DNA from: Bacteroidales bacterium UBA3754
GTDB lineage: Bacteria > Bacteroidota > Bacteroidia > Bacteroidales > UBA1715
Length of the DNA stretch: 64,000 bases
Direction: 5' to 3'
Assembly: GCA_002371705.1 (NCBI GenBank)
Contig: DFGI01000070.1
Span: 1 to 64,000 of the forward strand
Position 1 is the stretch's first letter. Every line of letters starts with the position of its first letter. Below, one piece after another: positions 16,569-25,413 of the stretch. The notes under the pieces were generated by a model, which saw only the letters and a program-made list of their open reading frames with translations, was not told the DNA's origin and searched no databases. Both the position numbers and the translations under genes were made by a program.

Positions 16569-19004
16569 TTACGCTTTTTTGAAAAGTTTTAGTTTTCTTT
16601 TGTACCATGGACGTTTTTCCATATCCTCGTCGGTGTAGTATCCATGGTTCGCGTTTTTGTCGCGGTAGGTTCCGTAACCATATCCGTAACCGTAGCCGTA
16701 ACCATATCCAGCTTCAATGTCAACGTCGTTCAACAGAATGCAGAGGTTTTTGATTTGTTGTTCTTTTGTCAATGAATTTGCCAATTGGATAGATTCTTTC
16801 GACGTGTAGTTTTGACGCATTACGAAAATGTTGCAGTCGGCGTATTGCGAAATTGCAATTGTATCAGCCACCAAACCAATCGGCGGCGTATCCAAAATAA
16901 TGTAGTCGTAGCCACGGCTTTTGCAATTGTCGATGAAGTTCACAAATTCTTTACTTTCAATAAGTTCCGCAGGATTTGGCGGAATCGGGCCGGCAACAAT
17001 GGCATCAAGGTTTTGAACCTCGGTGTGGATAATTATGTCGTCGAGCGTATCACGTCCAATCAAGTGGGTGGTTACACCTATATTGTTTGTCGTGTTGAGC
17101 ATTTCGGCCAGACGAGGTTTACGCAGGTCAAGACCAATAATCAGCACTTTTTTGTTCAGCAACGAAAGAATTGCCGCCACGTTGAGCGAGCAGAATGATT
17201 TTCCTTCTCCGGAAATTGTTGACGTTAAGGCAATTATGTTCGTTTTATTGGTGTCTTTAATAAAGAACGGCAAGTTTGAACGAATTGCACGGAACGATTC
17301 GGTAATTGACGATTTTGGTTTGTGTTTTACGGGCAACTGATCGACGTGGCGGTTGTGCAGCACCGTACCGATGATAGGCACTGGGGACTTGCTTTCAATG
17401 TCGTTTTTATCTTTAATAGTGTTGTCCAAGTAATTCCGTATGATGATGATACCACATGGAATAAGGATTCCAAGGAACAATGCTATCAGAAGCAGTAGTT
17501 TTATGCGTGGGAATGACAATTCCGCATTTTCGGCGCGGGCTGGGTCAACTATCTTAATGTCGGAAATGTTCGCTGCCTTTGTCAACCCGATTTCCGCACG
17601 TTTTTGCAGCAAAAAGCTATATACTGTGTTGTTGATGTCGAATTGCCGTTGTATGCTGATAAGTTTTCGTTCTGTTCCTGGCAATTGCTGGATTTCGTTG
17701 TCGGTTTTGTCAAGTTCTTTTTGTAATTCGTTGAGTTCCAACTTGGTTGATTCTATCAAACTATTCACATTGTCAACCAACGACGACACGGTTTGCTCGA
17801 TTTTCATGTTGATAATCTGCAAGTTTGGGTTGTCGGGAGTTGCGCTGTAGGTAAGAACTTGTTTTTCGGTGTAAAGCTGGTTCAACTGCGAAATCAGCGA
17901 TGTAAGCAGAGGGTCGTTGATGCCCGTGATTGACGGCATTTTTATATCCTGTACATCTGATTTGATTGAACGGAGAATGTAGTTGTAATATTTCAGACGA
18001 ATGTCGAGTTGGGTTTTGTTCGTTTCCTGTTCCTCAAGTTTTTTGTAGAGCAGGTTTCCCTCGTTACTGAGGTTCACAATCTTATTGTCGGCACGGAATT
18101 CTTCCAAAGTTGATTCGGCAAAAAGTAGTGAATCAGATATTTGAGTGAGCTGATTTGTGATAAATTCCTCTGATTTCTTCGATGTTTCGTTTTTGTCTTC
18201 CAAATCTTGTTCTATGCAAACATCAATTAATCCGTTCAAGAAATCTGTAGCTTTTTCGGGCACGTTGTCCTTGATTGACAAATTTACAATCGTTCCTTTT
18301 TTGGAGCTTGCCTCAACCGAAAGTCTTTTTTGGTAGAATTTTGTTAACGCATTGTAATTGTTGATAATAAAACGGAAATCAGCGCGGTTTTTCTGGATTT
18401 CGGCAAAGTCGAAGTTTTCCGCTTTCCGCACCGTGAATTTGTAGATGGAATCCTGGTATTGTTCGCCCCAAACCATTTCTTTCTTTATGGTACACGTGTC
18501 ACGTTTGATGGTGAGCGTGTAGTCGTTGTCCGAGGTAATTTTTATGTCGATTTTTTCGGGAACGAATTGTTTTGCGTTGTTGTAGTCGTAATACGAAGTG
18601 TCAACATCAACATAGAATGGCGAATTTTTGTAAATCTCCACATCGTGCACGCGGCCGTTTACATAATAGGAAACTTGGAAATTTTGTTTTTCCAACGTTC
18701 TGCGTATCAGGCTGTACGACTGCAATATACCAATTTGGTTGTCAATGTTTGCTTTTCCGCTAACCGATGAACCGAATTCTTTGAGAAGCGAGCCCATACT
18801 GCCGAGCGCATCTTCTTTTTCCACAATCATAATTGAGGATGTGGCTTCGTATTCCTTTGTGGCATAGCGGTTTATAATAAATGCCAATGCGCAGCAGATG
18901 ATGCATGAAAGCGCAATCCAATACCATTTCGACAATAACAAATGAGCATACGCTAAAATGTCTATATCTTCTTCAAGTTCAATTTCTTGTTGTTCGTTCG
19001 CCAT
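16569..19004 (-). CDS. Wzc-like polysaccharide co-polymerase / tyrosine autokinase
   Basis: This 811-residue inner-membrane protein controls export of capsule or exopolysaccharide. Order: a Wzz domain with TM1 (WIALSCIICCALAFIIN, about 32-50), a long periplasmic coiled-coil region (about 60-500) with a GNVR-type PGTERKLISIQRQFDIN, TM2 (IKLLLLIALFLGILIPCGIIII), then a BY-kinase domain with Walker A STISGEGKSF, Walker A' ILIIGLDLRKPR and Walker B DYIILDTPP. The C-terminal tail is an alternating Gly-Tyr run (about 760-775) plus more tyrosines, the autophosphorylation cluster. It sits 8 bases after the wza-like gene. Confidence 0.93.
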   Translation of the reverse strand: MANEQQEIELEEDIDILAYAHLLLSKWYWIALSCIICCALAFIINRYATKEYEATSSIMIVEKEDALGSMGSLLKEFGSSVSGKANIDNQIGILQSYSLIRRTLEKQNFQVSYYVNGRVHDVEIYKNSPFYVDVDTSYYDYNNAKQFVPEKIDIKITSDNDYTLTIKRDTCTIKKEMVWGEQYQDSIYKFTVRKAENFDFAEIQKNRADFRFIINNYNALTKFYQKRLSVEASSKKGTIVNLSIKDNVPEKATDFLNGLIDVCIEQDLEDKNETSKKSEEFITNQLTQISDSLLFAESTLEEFRADNKIVNLSNEGNLLYKKLEEQETNKTQLDIRLKYYNYILRSIKSDVQDIKMPSITGINDPLLTSLISQLNQLYTEKQVLTYSATPDNPNLQIINMKIEQTVSSLVDNVNSLIESTKLELNELQKELDKTDNEIQQLPGTERKLISIQRQFDINNTVYSFLLQKRAEIGLTKAANISDIKIVDPARAENAELSFPRIKLLLLIALFLGILIPCGIIIIRNYLDNTIKDKNDIESKSPVPIIGTVLHNRHVDQLPVKHKPKSSITESFRAIRSNLPFFIKDTNKTNIIALTSTISGEGKSFCSLNVAAILSLLNKKVLIIGLDLRKPRLAEMLNTTNNIGVTTHLIGRDTLDDIIIHTEVQNLDAIVAGPIPPNPAELIESKEFVNFIDNCKSRGYDYIILDTPPIGLVADTIAISQYADCNIFVMRQNYTSKESIQLANSLTKEQQIKNLCILLNDVDIEAGYGYGYGYGYGYGTYRDKNANHGYYTDEDMEKRPWYKRKLKLFKKA

Positions 19005-19012
19005 TTCGTTTG

Positions 19013-19789
19013 TTATTTAAGTACAGAGTTGAAGAATGTTAATGTTGTCACCAATGTTGTTAAACCTGAAAATATCAGTGAAATTGTTGTCGTGTTCAAA
19101 CGGAACGCCCGCAACGGCAATGGTTCCACAATCACAATATCGTTGGGCAGCAGGTAGAATTGCTCTGTTTCTATTGTTTTTTCTTTCGTTAAATCAATAC
19201 GGAATGTTATGTTTTGGTTATTGATGGTTCGCACAATTAGTATGCTTTTTCTGTTTCCGTATTGAGTGATGTCGCCAGCAAGCGCGAGCGCTTCAAATAA
19301 ATTGATGCTGTTGCGAAGGATGCTGTAGGTTCCGGGTCGGTTTACTTCGCCCAAAACCGAAATTTTTGTGTTCAACAGTTTGAGTATCACTGTGGCGTTT
19401 TTGAAATATCCATCAATGCGTTGTTGTACAAGACTTTCCGCTTCTCGTATTGTCATTCCTGCTAAGTGGATGGTGTCGATTACCGGCAGACGGATATAGC
19501 CATCGTCGTCGAGCGTGTAACCACGCAAAGTTGTTGATACTTCGCCAGTTGCGGAACTTCCTGTTATATCCAAGTTGAATAAGGAACTTGTGACTTTGTC
19601 TAAACTGAGCACTTTAATGTAAACAACATCGCCCGGTTGTAAAATCACACTTAAATCATTCTGTTGGAATGTCATAACTGTGTCGCCTTTGGGGTGGTCG
19701 TTCATATATACCAATTTTTTGCGTGACGCACAGCTGAAATTAAGCAGAAGTCCAAGACAGATGACGCTGAATAAGATATATTTCTTCAT
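19013..19789 (-). CDS. Polysaccharide export outer-membrane lipoprotein, Wza-like
   Basis: This 258-residue protein has a lipoprotein signal (MKKYILFSVICLGLLLNFS then the lipobox Cys), a Poly_export domain (about 45-145; QPGDVVYIKVLS, GYIRLPVIDTIHLAGMT) and an SLBB domain (about 150-225; KISVLGEVNRPGTYSI, ALALAGDITQYGNR). A C-terminal hydrophobic segment may cross the outer membrane. It is shorter than E. coli Wza but normal for Bacteroidota. It pairs with the downstream Wzc; no glycosyltransferase or Wzx/Wzy gene is in the window. The start at 19789 is supported by the -7 element at 19808-19815. Confidence 0.92.
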   Translation of the reverse strand: MKKYILFSVICLGLLLNFSCASRKKLVYMNDHPKGDTVMTFQQNDLSVILQPGDVVYIKVLSLDKVTSSLFNLDITGSSATGEVSTTLRGYTLDDDGYIRLPVIDTIHLAGMTIREAESLVQQRIDGYFKNATVILKLLNTKISVLGEVNRPGTYSILRNSINLFEALALAGDITQYGNRKSILIVRTINNQNITFRIDLTKEKTIETEQFYLLPNDIVIVEPLPLRAFRLNTTTISLIFSGLTTLVTTLTFFNSVLK

Positions 19790-19807
19790 ATCGTTCAATT
19801 TGTTGGG

Positions 19808-19815
19808 CAAATGTA
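19808..19815 (-). promoter_or_regulatory. -7 promoter element (TACATTTG) of the polysaccharide export operon
   Basis: This is an exact TAnnTTTG match on the minus strand, 18 bases before the wza-like ATG at 19789. It marks a promoter separate from the crcB gene upstream. Confidence 0.55.
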
Positions 19816-19863
19816 CAAAAAAAGAATGTTCAAATGAAACCATTGGGAAAAAATGGTGGAATC

Positions 19864-20235
19864 TTACATTTTATTGATTACATAATTTGAAAAAAATATC
19901 GCTCCAACACCTACCACCAAACTGAGCACCACGTATGCTATTGCTATGCCGTAATTGTCTGTTTTTAAGAGATTTGTGGTTTCCAATGCAAAGGTGGAGT
20001 AGGTTGTGAATCCGCCACAAATGCCTGTCTTTAAAAATAAAATAGCTCGTGGACTAAGATTTTGCGTGCGAATGGAAAGTGCGACAATACAACCTATTGC
20101 AAAACAGCCAATTATGTTGACTATGAATGTTTTGAGCGGAAACGCATACGGTTCTTTCAATGGTAAAAGTGCAATGCCGTACCGTGCCATTGCACCGATT
20201 GCTCCACCCAAACCGACAAGAAGAGTGTTTATCAT
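19864..20235 (-). CDS. crcB: Fluoride exporter CrcB/FluC
   Basis: This 123-residue integral membrane protein has four predicted helices. Family hallmarks are GGAIGAMARYG at the N terminus, the polar FIVNIIGCF segment of the pore, and GICGGFTTYSTFALE with the phenylalanine/Ser-Thr track. Members are dual-topology dimers that expel fluoride. It begins on the base immediately after the ClbS-like gene stop, so the two are translationally coupled. I do not see a convincing fluoride riboswitch upstream of the pair. Confidence 0.95.
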   Translation of the reverse strand: MINTLLVGLGGAIGAMARYGIALLPLKEPYAFPLKTFIVNIIGCFAIGCIVALSIRTQNLSPRAILFLKTGICGGFTTYSTFALETTNLLKTDNYGIAIAYVVLSLVVGVGAIFFSNYVINKM

Positions 20236-20775
20236 TTATGCTACTTTTTTACAATGCAGTTTTATCTTTTTGATTGCCCAATCGTAGTGGCTTGCCGTGG
20301 TGCTTACAAAGTAAGAGCCCAAATCGCTTGTGCCGGTCCACGGAAAATATTTTTTTGTGAACAATTCCTCGTTGGTAAATTGTTCCGCCAACGAAAGCAC
20401 TTTTGTATGGCTTTCGGCAAGCATTTGTTTTGCTGCTTCAAGACTTGTGTTTTGATGGCGGTTCCAAAACATTACGTTCATAGCTCCGTAGGTTTTCCAC
20501 GAATATTCGGCAGGCAAGAACGGACGGATAATTTTTCCTGCGCCGTTGTTTTCTACAAAGGCAATCATCAGTTGGTGCCATTCATACAAATGGATTAGCA
20601 CGTCACGGACGTTTTTGTCCCGTCCCCAATGAGCTTCTTTCTTGCTTGCATCATCCGAAAAATCAAACGGCGTATTCATTTGATTTTCAGTCATGTTTGA
20701 AATCATTTCCATCAATTTCGCATAGTTCTCAGCTGCAAAATTCAATAAATCTTCTTTGTTTCTTGCTCGTGGCAT
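20236..20775 (-). CDS. ClbS/DfsB family four-helix protein
   Basis: This 179-residue protein matches the ClbS/DfsB (DUF1706) group, four-helix DinB-like proteins. Visible features are the N-terminal KEDLLNFAAENYAKLME, DVLIHLYEWHQLM with conserved His residues, LPAEYSWKTYGAMN, and a C-terminal TASHYDWAIKKIK. ClbS proper hydrolyses the colibactin cyclopropane, but most family members have no known substrate. It heads a two-gene operon with crcB. The promoter is at 20799-20806. Confidence 0.85.
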   Translation of the reverse strand: MPRARNKEDLLNFAAENYAKLMEMISNMTENQMNTPFDFSDDASKKEAHWGRDKNVRDVLIHLYEWHQLMIAFVENNGAGKIIRPFLPAEYSWKTYGAMNVMFWNRHQNTSLEAAKQMLAESHTKVLSLAEQFTNEELFTKKYFPWTGTSDLGSYFVSTTASHYDWAIKKIKLHCKKVA

Positions 20776-20798
20776 AGTTTGCTGAATTAATTTGTGTA

Positions 20799-20806
20799 CA
20801 AATGTA
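20799..20806 (-). promoter_or_regulatory. -7 promoter element (TACATTTG) of the ClbS-like/crcB operon
   Basis: This is an exact TAnnTTTG match on the minus strand, 23 bases upstream of the ATG at 20775. Confidence 0.55.
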
Positions 20807-20895
20807 TATAAAATAAAGAACGTAGGACGAAGAAGGGTGGAAAAATTCTGTTTATCATGTCAGACGAGCAAAGCGAGGTAAGAAATCTTTCCTCG

Positions 20896-21486
20896 TCACT
20901 TGTCTTGTTCAACAAGTTCCAGTCGTTTTACAATTGTGTTTGGCAAGAGAATTGTCCCTGGCGATAGCACTGCGTTGGCGCCGATTCTACAGCCGTCGCC
21001 GACAAATGAGCCAAGTTTTTGGAGATTTGTTGAAATTCTTTTTCCGTCGATGTTGACAAAAACGGTTTTTTCGTCTCGTTCATTATAATGATTGGCCAGA
21101 ATTGCTCCTGCTTCAATGTTCACGTTTTTGCCAAGAATGCTGTCTCCAACAAAGTTGAAATGCGCAACGGCACTGTCTTCCAAAATAATAGATGTTTTTA
21201 TTTCGCAACTGATTCCGACTTTTGCCCGTGGTGCTAAAAACACGCCGCCACGTAAGTATGAATTCGCTCCGACGAAACATTGCTCCGAAATAATGGCGGG
21301 TGGCTTGATGGTTACATTGTGGGCTATTGTCGCGGTTTTGTGGATGGCTACACCGTCGGTTATTACATAGTCGTCGCCAAGTTGATTCACTAATGTGGCT
21401 ATGCGGTCGATGAGATTTTCTACTGTTTTCCATGGTTCATCGGCAATTGTGAATGCATCCGATTCTGTGAAATGAAACTGTGACAT
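20896..21486 (-). CDS. Left-handed beta-helix (hexapeptide) acyltransferase-like protein
   Basis: This 196-residue protein resembles the C-terminal half of GlmU-type sugar nucleotidyltransferases without the nucleotidyl domain. An N-terminal helical segment (about 1-45) precedes hexapeptide repeats (about 48-185), for example HKTATIAHNVTI, VGANSYLRGGVFLAP, DSILGKNVNIEAGAIL and IGANAVLSPGTILLPN. The HYNERDEKTV insertion is where GlmU places substrate-contacting loops. It is probably an acetyl- or acyltransferase of a nucleotide sugar. It stands alone, divergent from the nitroreductase gene. Confidence 0.8.
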   Translation of the reverse strand: MSQFHFTESDAFTIADEPWKTVENLIDRIATLVNQLGDDYVITDGVAIHKTATIAHNVTIKPPAIISEQCFVGANSYLRGGVFLAPRAKVGISCEIKTSIILEDSAVAHFNFVGDSILGKNVNIEAGAILANHYNERDEKTVFVNIDGKRISTNLQKLGSFVGDGCRIGANAVLSPGTILLPNTIVKRLELVEQDK

Positions 21487-21704
21487 AGTTCAGATTATTT
21501 TAAGAATTGTTTGCTGGTAAAGATACATAATTAAATGCAAAAAAGTTTTGTTGTCAATGTCGTTTTTGCCACATTCACATTTGACGGTGTTCAAGCCAAT
21601 ATTCTTGTTTTAGTGCAAAATCCTCATGTAAATGATTACAAAACATCTACGGGATGGAAGAATTTTACTGATTTCGTAGGCGTGTATTGAGTTTAAATAA
21701 TCAC

Positions 21705-21712
21705 TATATTTG
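21705..21712 (+). promoter_or_regulatory. -7 promoter element (TATATTTG) of the nitroreductase-like gene
   Basis: This is an exact TAnnTTTG match 22 bases before the ATG at 21735, in the 248-base divergent spacer. Nothing else clear is seen in that spacer. Confidence 0.6.
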
Positions 21713-21734
21713 CATCTACAAAAATTAATGTACT

Positions 21735-22349
21735 ATGAGCAAAAATATTCTTTTTAGCGTGGCATTGATTGCCCTTATGATTACAGGTTGTAATAATTCA
21801 ACACAAACGTCTTCTTCTCCTTCGTTCGACGACGTGCTTGCATCGCGCAGAAGCATACGTAGTTACGATTCCACAAAAACAATATCGGAAGCCGAAGTGC
21901 GCGAACTTCTCACTGCTGTTCAGGAAGCTCCGTCGTGGGCAAATCAGCAGCCAACGAAATATTATGTGGCTATGAGTAAGGAAAAAGTCGAAGCTGTGCA
22001 GAACCTTGTGGGACGCAATAAATCACGCATCGAACATGCTCCTGTGTTGATTGTTTCCACGTTTGAAAAAGGAAAGTCGGGATTTTTCGATGGTGAACCG
22101 CTCAACGAAATTGGCGAAGGTTGGGGAGCATACGACAACGGCTTGAGCAATTGCTACTTGATTATGAAGGCACGTGCAATGGGATTCGACACGCTTATAA
22201 TGGGTATGCGCGACTCCGAGGCGTTGTGCAAATTGTTCGGCATTCCGTCAAACGAGACCGTTATGGCTGTAATAGCGTTAGGGTACCGTGACGGCGAGCC
22301 CAAACAACCCACACACCGTCCATTCGACGAAGTGGTGACGTTCTTTTAA
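21735..22349 (+). CDS. Nitroreductase-family lipoprotein
   Basis: This 204-residue flavoprotein of the nitroreductase superfamily has an unusual lipoprotein signal peptide (ILFSVALIALMITG then the lipobox Cys), placing it in the envelope. FMN-binding features are the N-terminal SRRSIRSYDS, EAPSWANQQPTKYYV and the C-terminal MAVIALGYRDGEPK. Such enzymes are usually cytosolic and NAD(P)H-dependent; an exported form would need a different electron donor. Genes 22372 and 22998 follow in the same direction. Confidence 0.85.
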   Translation: MSKNILFSVALIALMITGCNNSTQTSSSPSFDDVLASRRSIRSYDSTKTISEAEVRELLTAVQEAPSWANQQPTKYYVAMSKEKVEAVQNLVGRNKSRIEHAPVLIVSTFEKGKSGFFDGEPLNEIGEGWGAYDNGLSNCYLIMKARAMGFDTLIMGMRDSEALCKLFGIPSNETVMAVIALGYRDGEPKQPTHRPFDEVVTFF

Positions 22350-22371
22350 TCTAAATTTTTTACTACTTATT

Positions 22372-22992
22372 ATGAAAAAAGTATTTATATTAGTTGTATG
22401 CGTGGTGATGGGCGTAAGTGCATTTGCGCAGAAGGAAGAAAAGAAGGCAATCAAACAGGTGTTTGACACGTATGTGAAATCGGCAAAGGCACGTCAAGCT
22501 GACGAAGCTATAAAATGTTTGTCGAAGTCAACTATTGACTATTATTCGGAACTGCTGACGCTGTGCAAGGCAGATTCCGCCACGCTCATTTCCCGACCTT
22601 CCTTCGATGTGGTTATGACACTCGCGATTAAAACACGCACGGACGCGTCGGTGCTTTGTGCCATGAAGTCGGGCGAGGACCTTCTTCGCCATGCATTGCA
22701 GGAGGGTATGGTATCAGCAAATAAGCAATCGTTCGGTGATGCTGTTATAAACGGTGACACGGCAATTGTCACAGATAATAATTCTGCCTATCAGTTTGTA
22801 AAAGAAAATGCAGCTTGGAAATTCGACATTTATTATTCAATGTCCCAACTATCGACGAAATTTGATTCGGTTATTCAAGAATATAAAGTTACCAAACCAG
22901 ACTTTTGTGTCGCTATGGTAGTCAGAATGTTTGGCTCGGGCATTCTTCAGCAAAACTCAAAAAAAGTTTGGACCTCTGTGTGTGAATACTAA
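22372..22992 (+). CDS. Secreted protein of unknown function, possibly NTF2/SnoaL-like
   Basis: This 206-residue protein has a signal peptide (MKKVFILVVCVVMGVSAFA, cleavage before QKEE). The mature part begins with a helix containing AIKQVFDTYVKSAKARQADEA and ends with strand-like segments (DTAIVTDNNSAYQF, AAWKFDIYY), the helix-then-sheet order of NTF2/SnoaL-like domains with the WKFD signature strand. That assignment is by pattern only. It lies 22 bases after the nitroreductase gene. Confidence 0.7.
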   Translation: MKKVFILVVCVVMGVSAFAQKEEKKAIKQVFDTYVKSAKARQADEAIKCLSKSTIDYYSELLTLCKADSATLISRPSFDVVMTLAIKTRTDASVLCAMKSGEDLLRHALQEGMVSANKQSFGDAVINGDTAIVTDNNSAYQFVKENAAWKFDIYYSMSQLSTKFDSVIQEYKVTKPDFCVAMVVRMFGSGILQQNSKKVWTSVCEY

Positions 22993-22997
22993 AACAT

Positions 22998-23237
22998 ATG
23001 GAAAACGAAAATCAATACATTTGTCCCGTGATGCAAAGCCTCATTAATCAGCTCAAGGAACGAAATATTCCATTGGCTGAAAGCCGTATGAGTGATTATC
23101 ATTTCCATGAGTTCTATTTTCGTGTGAATGCTAACCCCGAAATCATAAAAACGCTACACATTGAAGAAGCTAAAGTAATTGATAATGCTATTGTATGCGA
23201 TTGCCATTGGAGCATAATGAGATTCAAAGAAGATTGA
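22998..23237 (+). CDS. Small hypothetical protein (79 residues)
   Basis: This soluble 79-residue protein has no signal peptide. It has four cysteine/histidine-containing spots (YICPVM, YHFHEFYF, VCDCHW) that could bind a metal, and an alternating strand pattern. It starts 5 bases after the secreted-protein gene at 22372. The family is not recognised. Confidence 0.6.
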   Translation: MENENQYICPVMQSLINQLKERNIPLAESRMSDYHFHEFYFRVNANPEIIKTLHIEEAKVIDNAIVCDCHWSIMRFKED

Positions 23238-23309
23238 AAATATTGATTTGGAGTGTGAATTTTTGTCGTAAAATATTTAATTTAGTCCCAAATATTGGTA
23301 AGATAAAAA

Positions 23310-24488
23310 ATGAATACATTACTTTCAAATTTTTTTAAATTCCTCAATGTTAATACAAAAAGTATTTCTCCGAAAACAAAACCGTTGGCTGCGGTGCAAA
23401 TAGGAGAGAAATGGGGATATATAGATACGACAGGAAAAATTGTTGTACAACCGCAGTTTGATTGTGCCTATGCTTTCAACGAAAGTGGTCTTGCTCTTGT
23501 GGAAAAAGACGGGAAAATTGGGTGGATTGATTGTACTGGAAAAATCATTATAGAACCTCGGTATATAGCCGTTCGCGATGTTTACGATAAGCCATGGAAT
23601 TTTTCGTTTGATCTTGCGCCTGTTGGATTTGGAAGTATTTCGGATTGCAAATATGGTTACATTGATACATCGGGGAAAATAGTTATAAAACCTCTTTTTA
23701 ACGAAGCACGTGGTTTTGTCGATAATGGTCTCGCCGCGGTAAATGTCGGTGATGGAAGAAACGACAAATGGGGTTACATTGACACTACGGGGAATTTCGT
23801 AATACAACCTCAATTTGAATGGGCTGATGATTTCCAATATGGTATTGCGCGTGTGGAAGTGGAAGACAAGTGGGGTTTTATCAATGCTTCGGGTAAGTTT
23901 GTGTGCGAACCGCAATTTGAAAATGTGGAGTATTTTGTTAAAGACGGTCTTGCTCCCGTGAATATAGGTGGTAAATGGGGATATGTTGACACTGCGGGAA
24001 AAATTGTCGTTGAACCGCAATTTTATTCTGTTGATGACTATTGTTATGGCCTTGCCCGAGTGATACTTGCTGATGAAGGGCACAAGTGCGGTTATATTGA
24101 TACGTCGGGGAAGATGGTAATCAACCCTTTGTTTGAAGAAGCGGTTAGTTTTAGAGAAAATGGACTTGCACCCATAAAAATGGAATCGGATGGAAAATGG
24201 GGTTTTATTGATAGAACAGGAAAAATAATTGTCGAACCTCAATTTGACGACATAGGTTTTGAAGGAAACGGTCTCACACCTGTAAAAATTGGTGAAAAGT
24301 GGGGGTATATGGACGATACGGGGCATTTATGCATTTCTCCGCAATTTGATTCTGCTTCTTATTTTAATGAAAGTGGTTTGGCTCCCATAATGTTTGGTGA
24401 CTACGAACACCGCAAATGGGGATACATAGACACGACAGGCAAAATCGTCATTGAACCGCAATTTGAGGAAGCGGACTATTTCATATAA
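23310..24488 (+). CDS. WG-repeat protein with ten repeats
   Basis: This 392-residue protein is almost entirely built of ten WG repeats of about 35 residues, each of the form KWGYIDTTGKIVVQPQF followed by a variable loop with GLA-x-V. The first begins at about residue 33 and the last ends at the C terminus. No signal peptide is seen, so it may be cytosolic, unlike the secreted WG protein at 13399. Repeat sequences are highly alike, so copy number may vary by recombination. Its role is unknown. Confidence 0.88.
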   Translation: MNTLLSNFFKFLNVNTKSISPKTKPLAAVQIGEKWGYIDTTGKIVVQPQFDCAYAFNESGLALVEKDGKIGWIDCTGKIIIEPRYIAVRDVYDKPWNFSFDLAPVGFGSISDCKYGYIDTSGKIVIKPLFNEARGFVDNGLAAVNVGDGRNDKWGYIDTTGNFVIQPQFEWADDFQYGIARVEVEDKWGFINASGKFVCEPQFENVEYFVKDGLAPVNIGGKWGYVDTAGKIVVEPQFYSVDDYCYGLARVILADEGHKCGYIDTSGKMVINPLFEEAVSFRENGLAPIKMESDGKWGFIDRTGKIIVEPQFDDIGFEGNGLTPVKIGEKWGYMDDTGHLCISPQFDSASYFNESGLAPIMFGDYEHRKWGYIDTTGKIVIEPQFEEADYFI

Positions 24489-24493
24489 ATTTC

Positions 24494-24548
24494 AAACGTT
24501 TCCAAAAACAAATGTGCCGTTAGGCACAGCAACTTCGGAAAACGTTTA
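24494..24548. terminator. Hairpin between convergent genes
   Basis: The 64-base gap between two convergent genes holds a stem TGTGCC/GGCACA (24513-24518 with 24523-24528, GTTA loop), enclosed by AAACGTTT-CC (24494-24503) and GGAAAACGTTT (24538-24548), which pair with one bulge. There is no strong T-run, so it may act as a bidirectional 3'-end stabiliser rather than a classical terminator. Confidence 0.4.
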
Positions 24549-24552
24549 GAGA

Positions 24553-25413
24553 TTATTTCCCCAATTCCATCTCGTACTCTTTTGCATCGAAATAAACGAC
24601 TTCTCTGTCGGGATAGATTTTCGTCACTTTGCAGTATGAGGGGATCTTGAATTCTGTTCCGTCGTGGAAATTGCCACCTTCGCAGCGCCAACCAACGGGA
24701 ATTGTTTTGCCGTCTTCAACTTCGGGTTCCTGTCGTTGGGCGCTTTCGTAACGCAAAACGCCGTGTTCTTTGTCGAACGTGAAATGTCCTTCGCCTGAAA
24801 TGCCGTTGTATGTGATTTTTGCAAAGCATTTCGTACTGTCAATTTCTTGGTATTCAACGTATTCCGAAAACAAAAACGACGGATTGAGCATTGCGCTTTC
24901 GGCAAGCAATGTTATGTACATTGTCCGTTCCATATTGGGAACTTTTTGGTCGAAAAGTTGGAATAATTTTGCTATGTAACCTTTCATTCCGCCAGTCCGT
25001 TTTTCTTCGTCGAAATAATCTATTCCTTCAAATGGAATGCCCATAATAGACGATTTGCAGAATGCTTCGCGAAGGGGACTGTCGGCAAAAATCCATAGGT
25101 CGTAGTCCATTTGTATGTTCATTCCTTTTTTTTCGTTGAACACAAAATCGGCGTTTTTGAAAAGACAGTGCAACACATTGTGTTTTTTCGTTCCCGCAAG
25201 GTTGATGAACGTGCAAAAATCCTTCAAACACGTGGGCAATTGGTTTATCTCGTTTTCCGAGCAATATTCCGTGTTTTCCTTGGTGGCATCCGCCCGGGAA
25301 CGCATTTCATTGCTGAAATTCCGATATTGTTTTGAATAACCGCAGGTAAAAAACACAACGACAGCGCCAATGGCGAGCACAATTATTCCTAATGCAAGCA
25401 TACGTTTGTTCAT
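24553..25413 (-). CDS. DUF6544-like membrane-anchored protein
   Basis: This 286-residue protein has one N-terminal membrane helix (LALGIIVLAIGAVVVFFTC) followed by a soluble domain. Segments such as MQMDYDLWIFADSPLREAF-like strands and GEGHFTFDKEHGVLRYES fit the DUF6544/DUF6920 group (beta-rich, unknown function). It overlaps the stop codon of the upstream cellobiose 2-epimerase gene, so the two are coupled. A start 9 bases further upstream is possible. Confidence 0.65.
   Translation of the reverse strand: MNKRMLALGIIVLAIGAVVVFFTCGYSKQYRNFSNEMRSRADATKENTEYCSENEINQLPTCLKDFCTFINLAGTKKHNVLHCLFKNADFVFNEKKGMNIQMDYDLWIFADSPLREAFCKSSIMGIPFEGIDYFDEEKRTGGMKGYIAKLFQLFDQKVPNMERTMYITLLAESAMLNPSFLFSEYVEYQEIDSTKCFAKITYNGISGEGHFTFDKEHGVLRYESAQRQEPEVEDGKTIPVGWRCEGGNFHDGTEFKIPSYCKVTKIYPDREVVYFDAKEYEMELGK

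Noticed and set aside
20858..20898. GACGAGC-AAAGCGAGG element at the end of the hexapeptide gene
   Set aside because: It resembles the GAGGAATCT-type repeats but is too diverged and partly inside the stop-codon region to call as a copy.
23325..24326. Long antisense open frame over the WG-repeat gene
   Set aside because: The frame stays open because the repeats on the coding strand avoid certain codons; the peptide has no domain, signal or start context.
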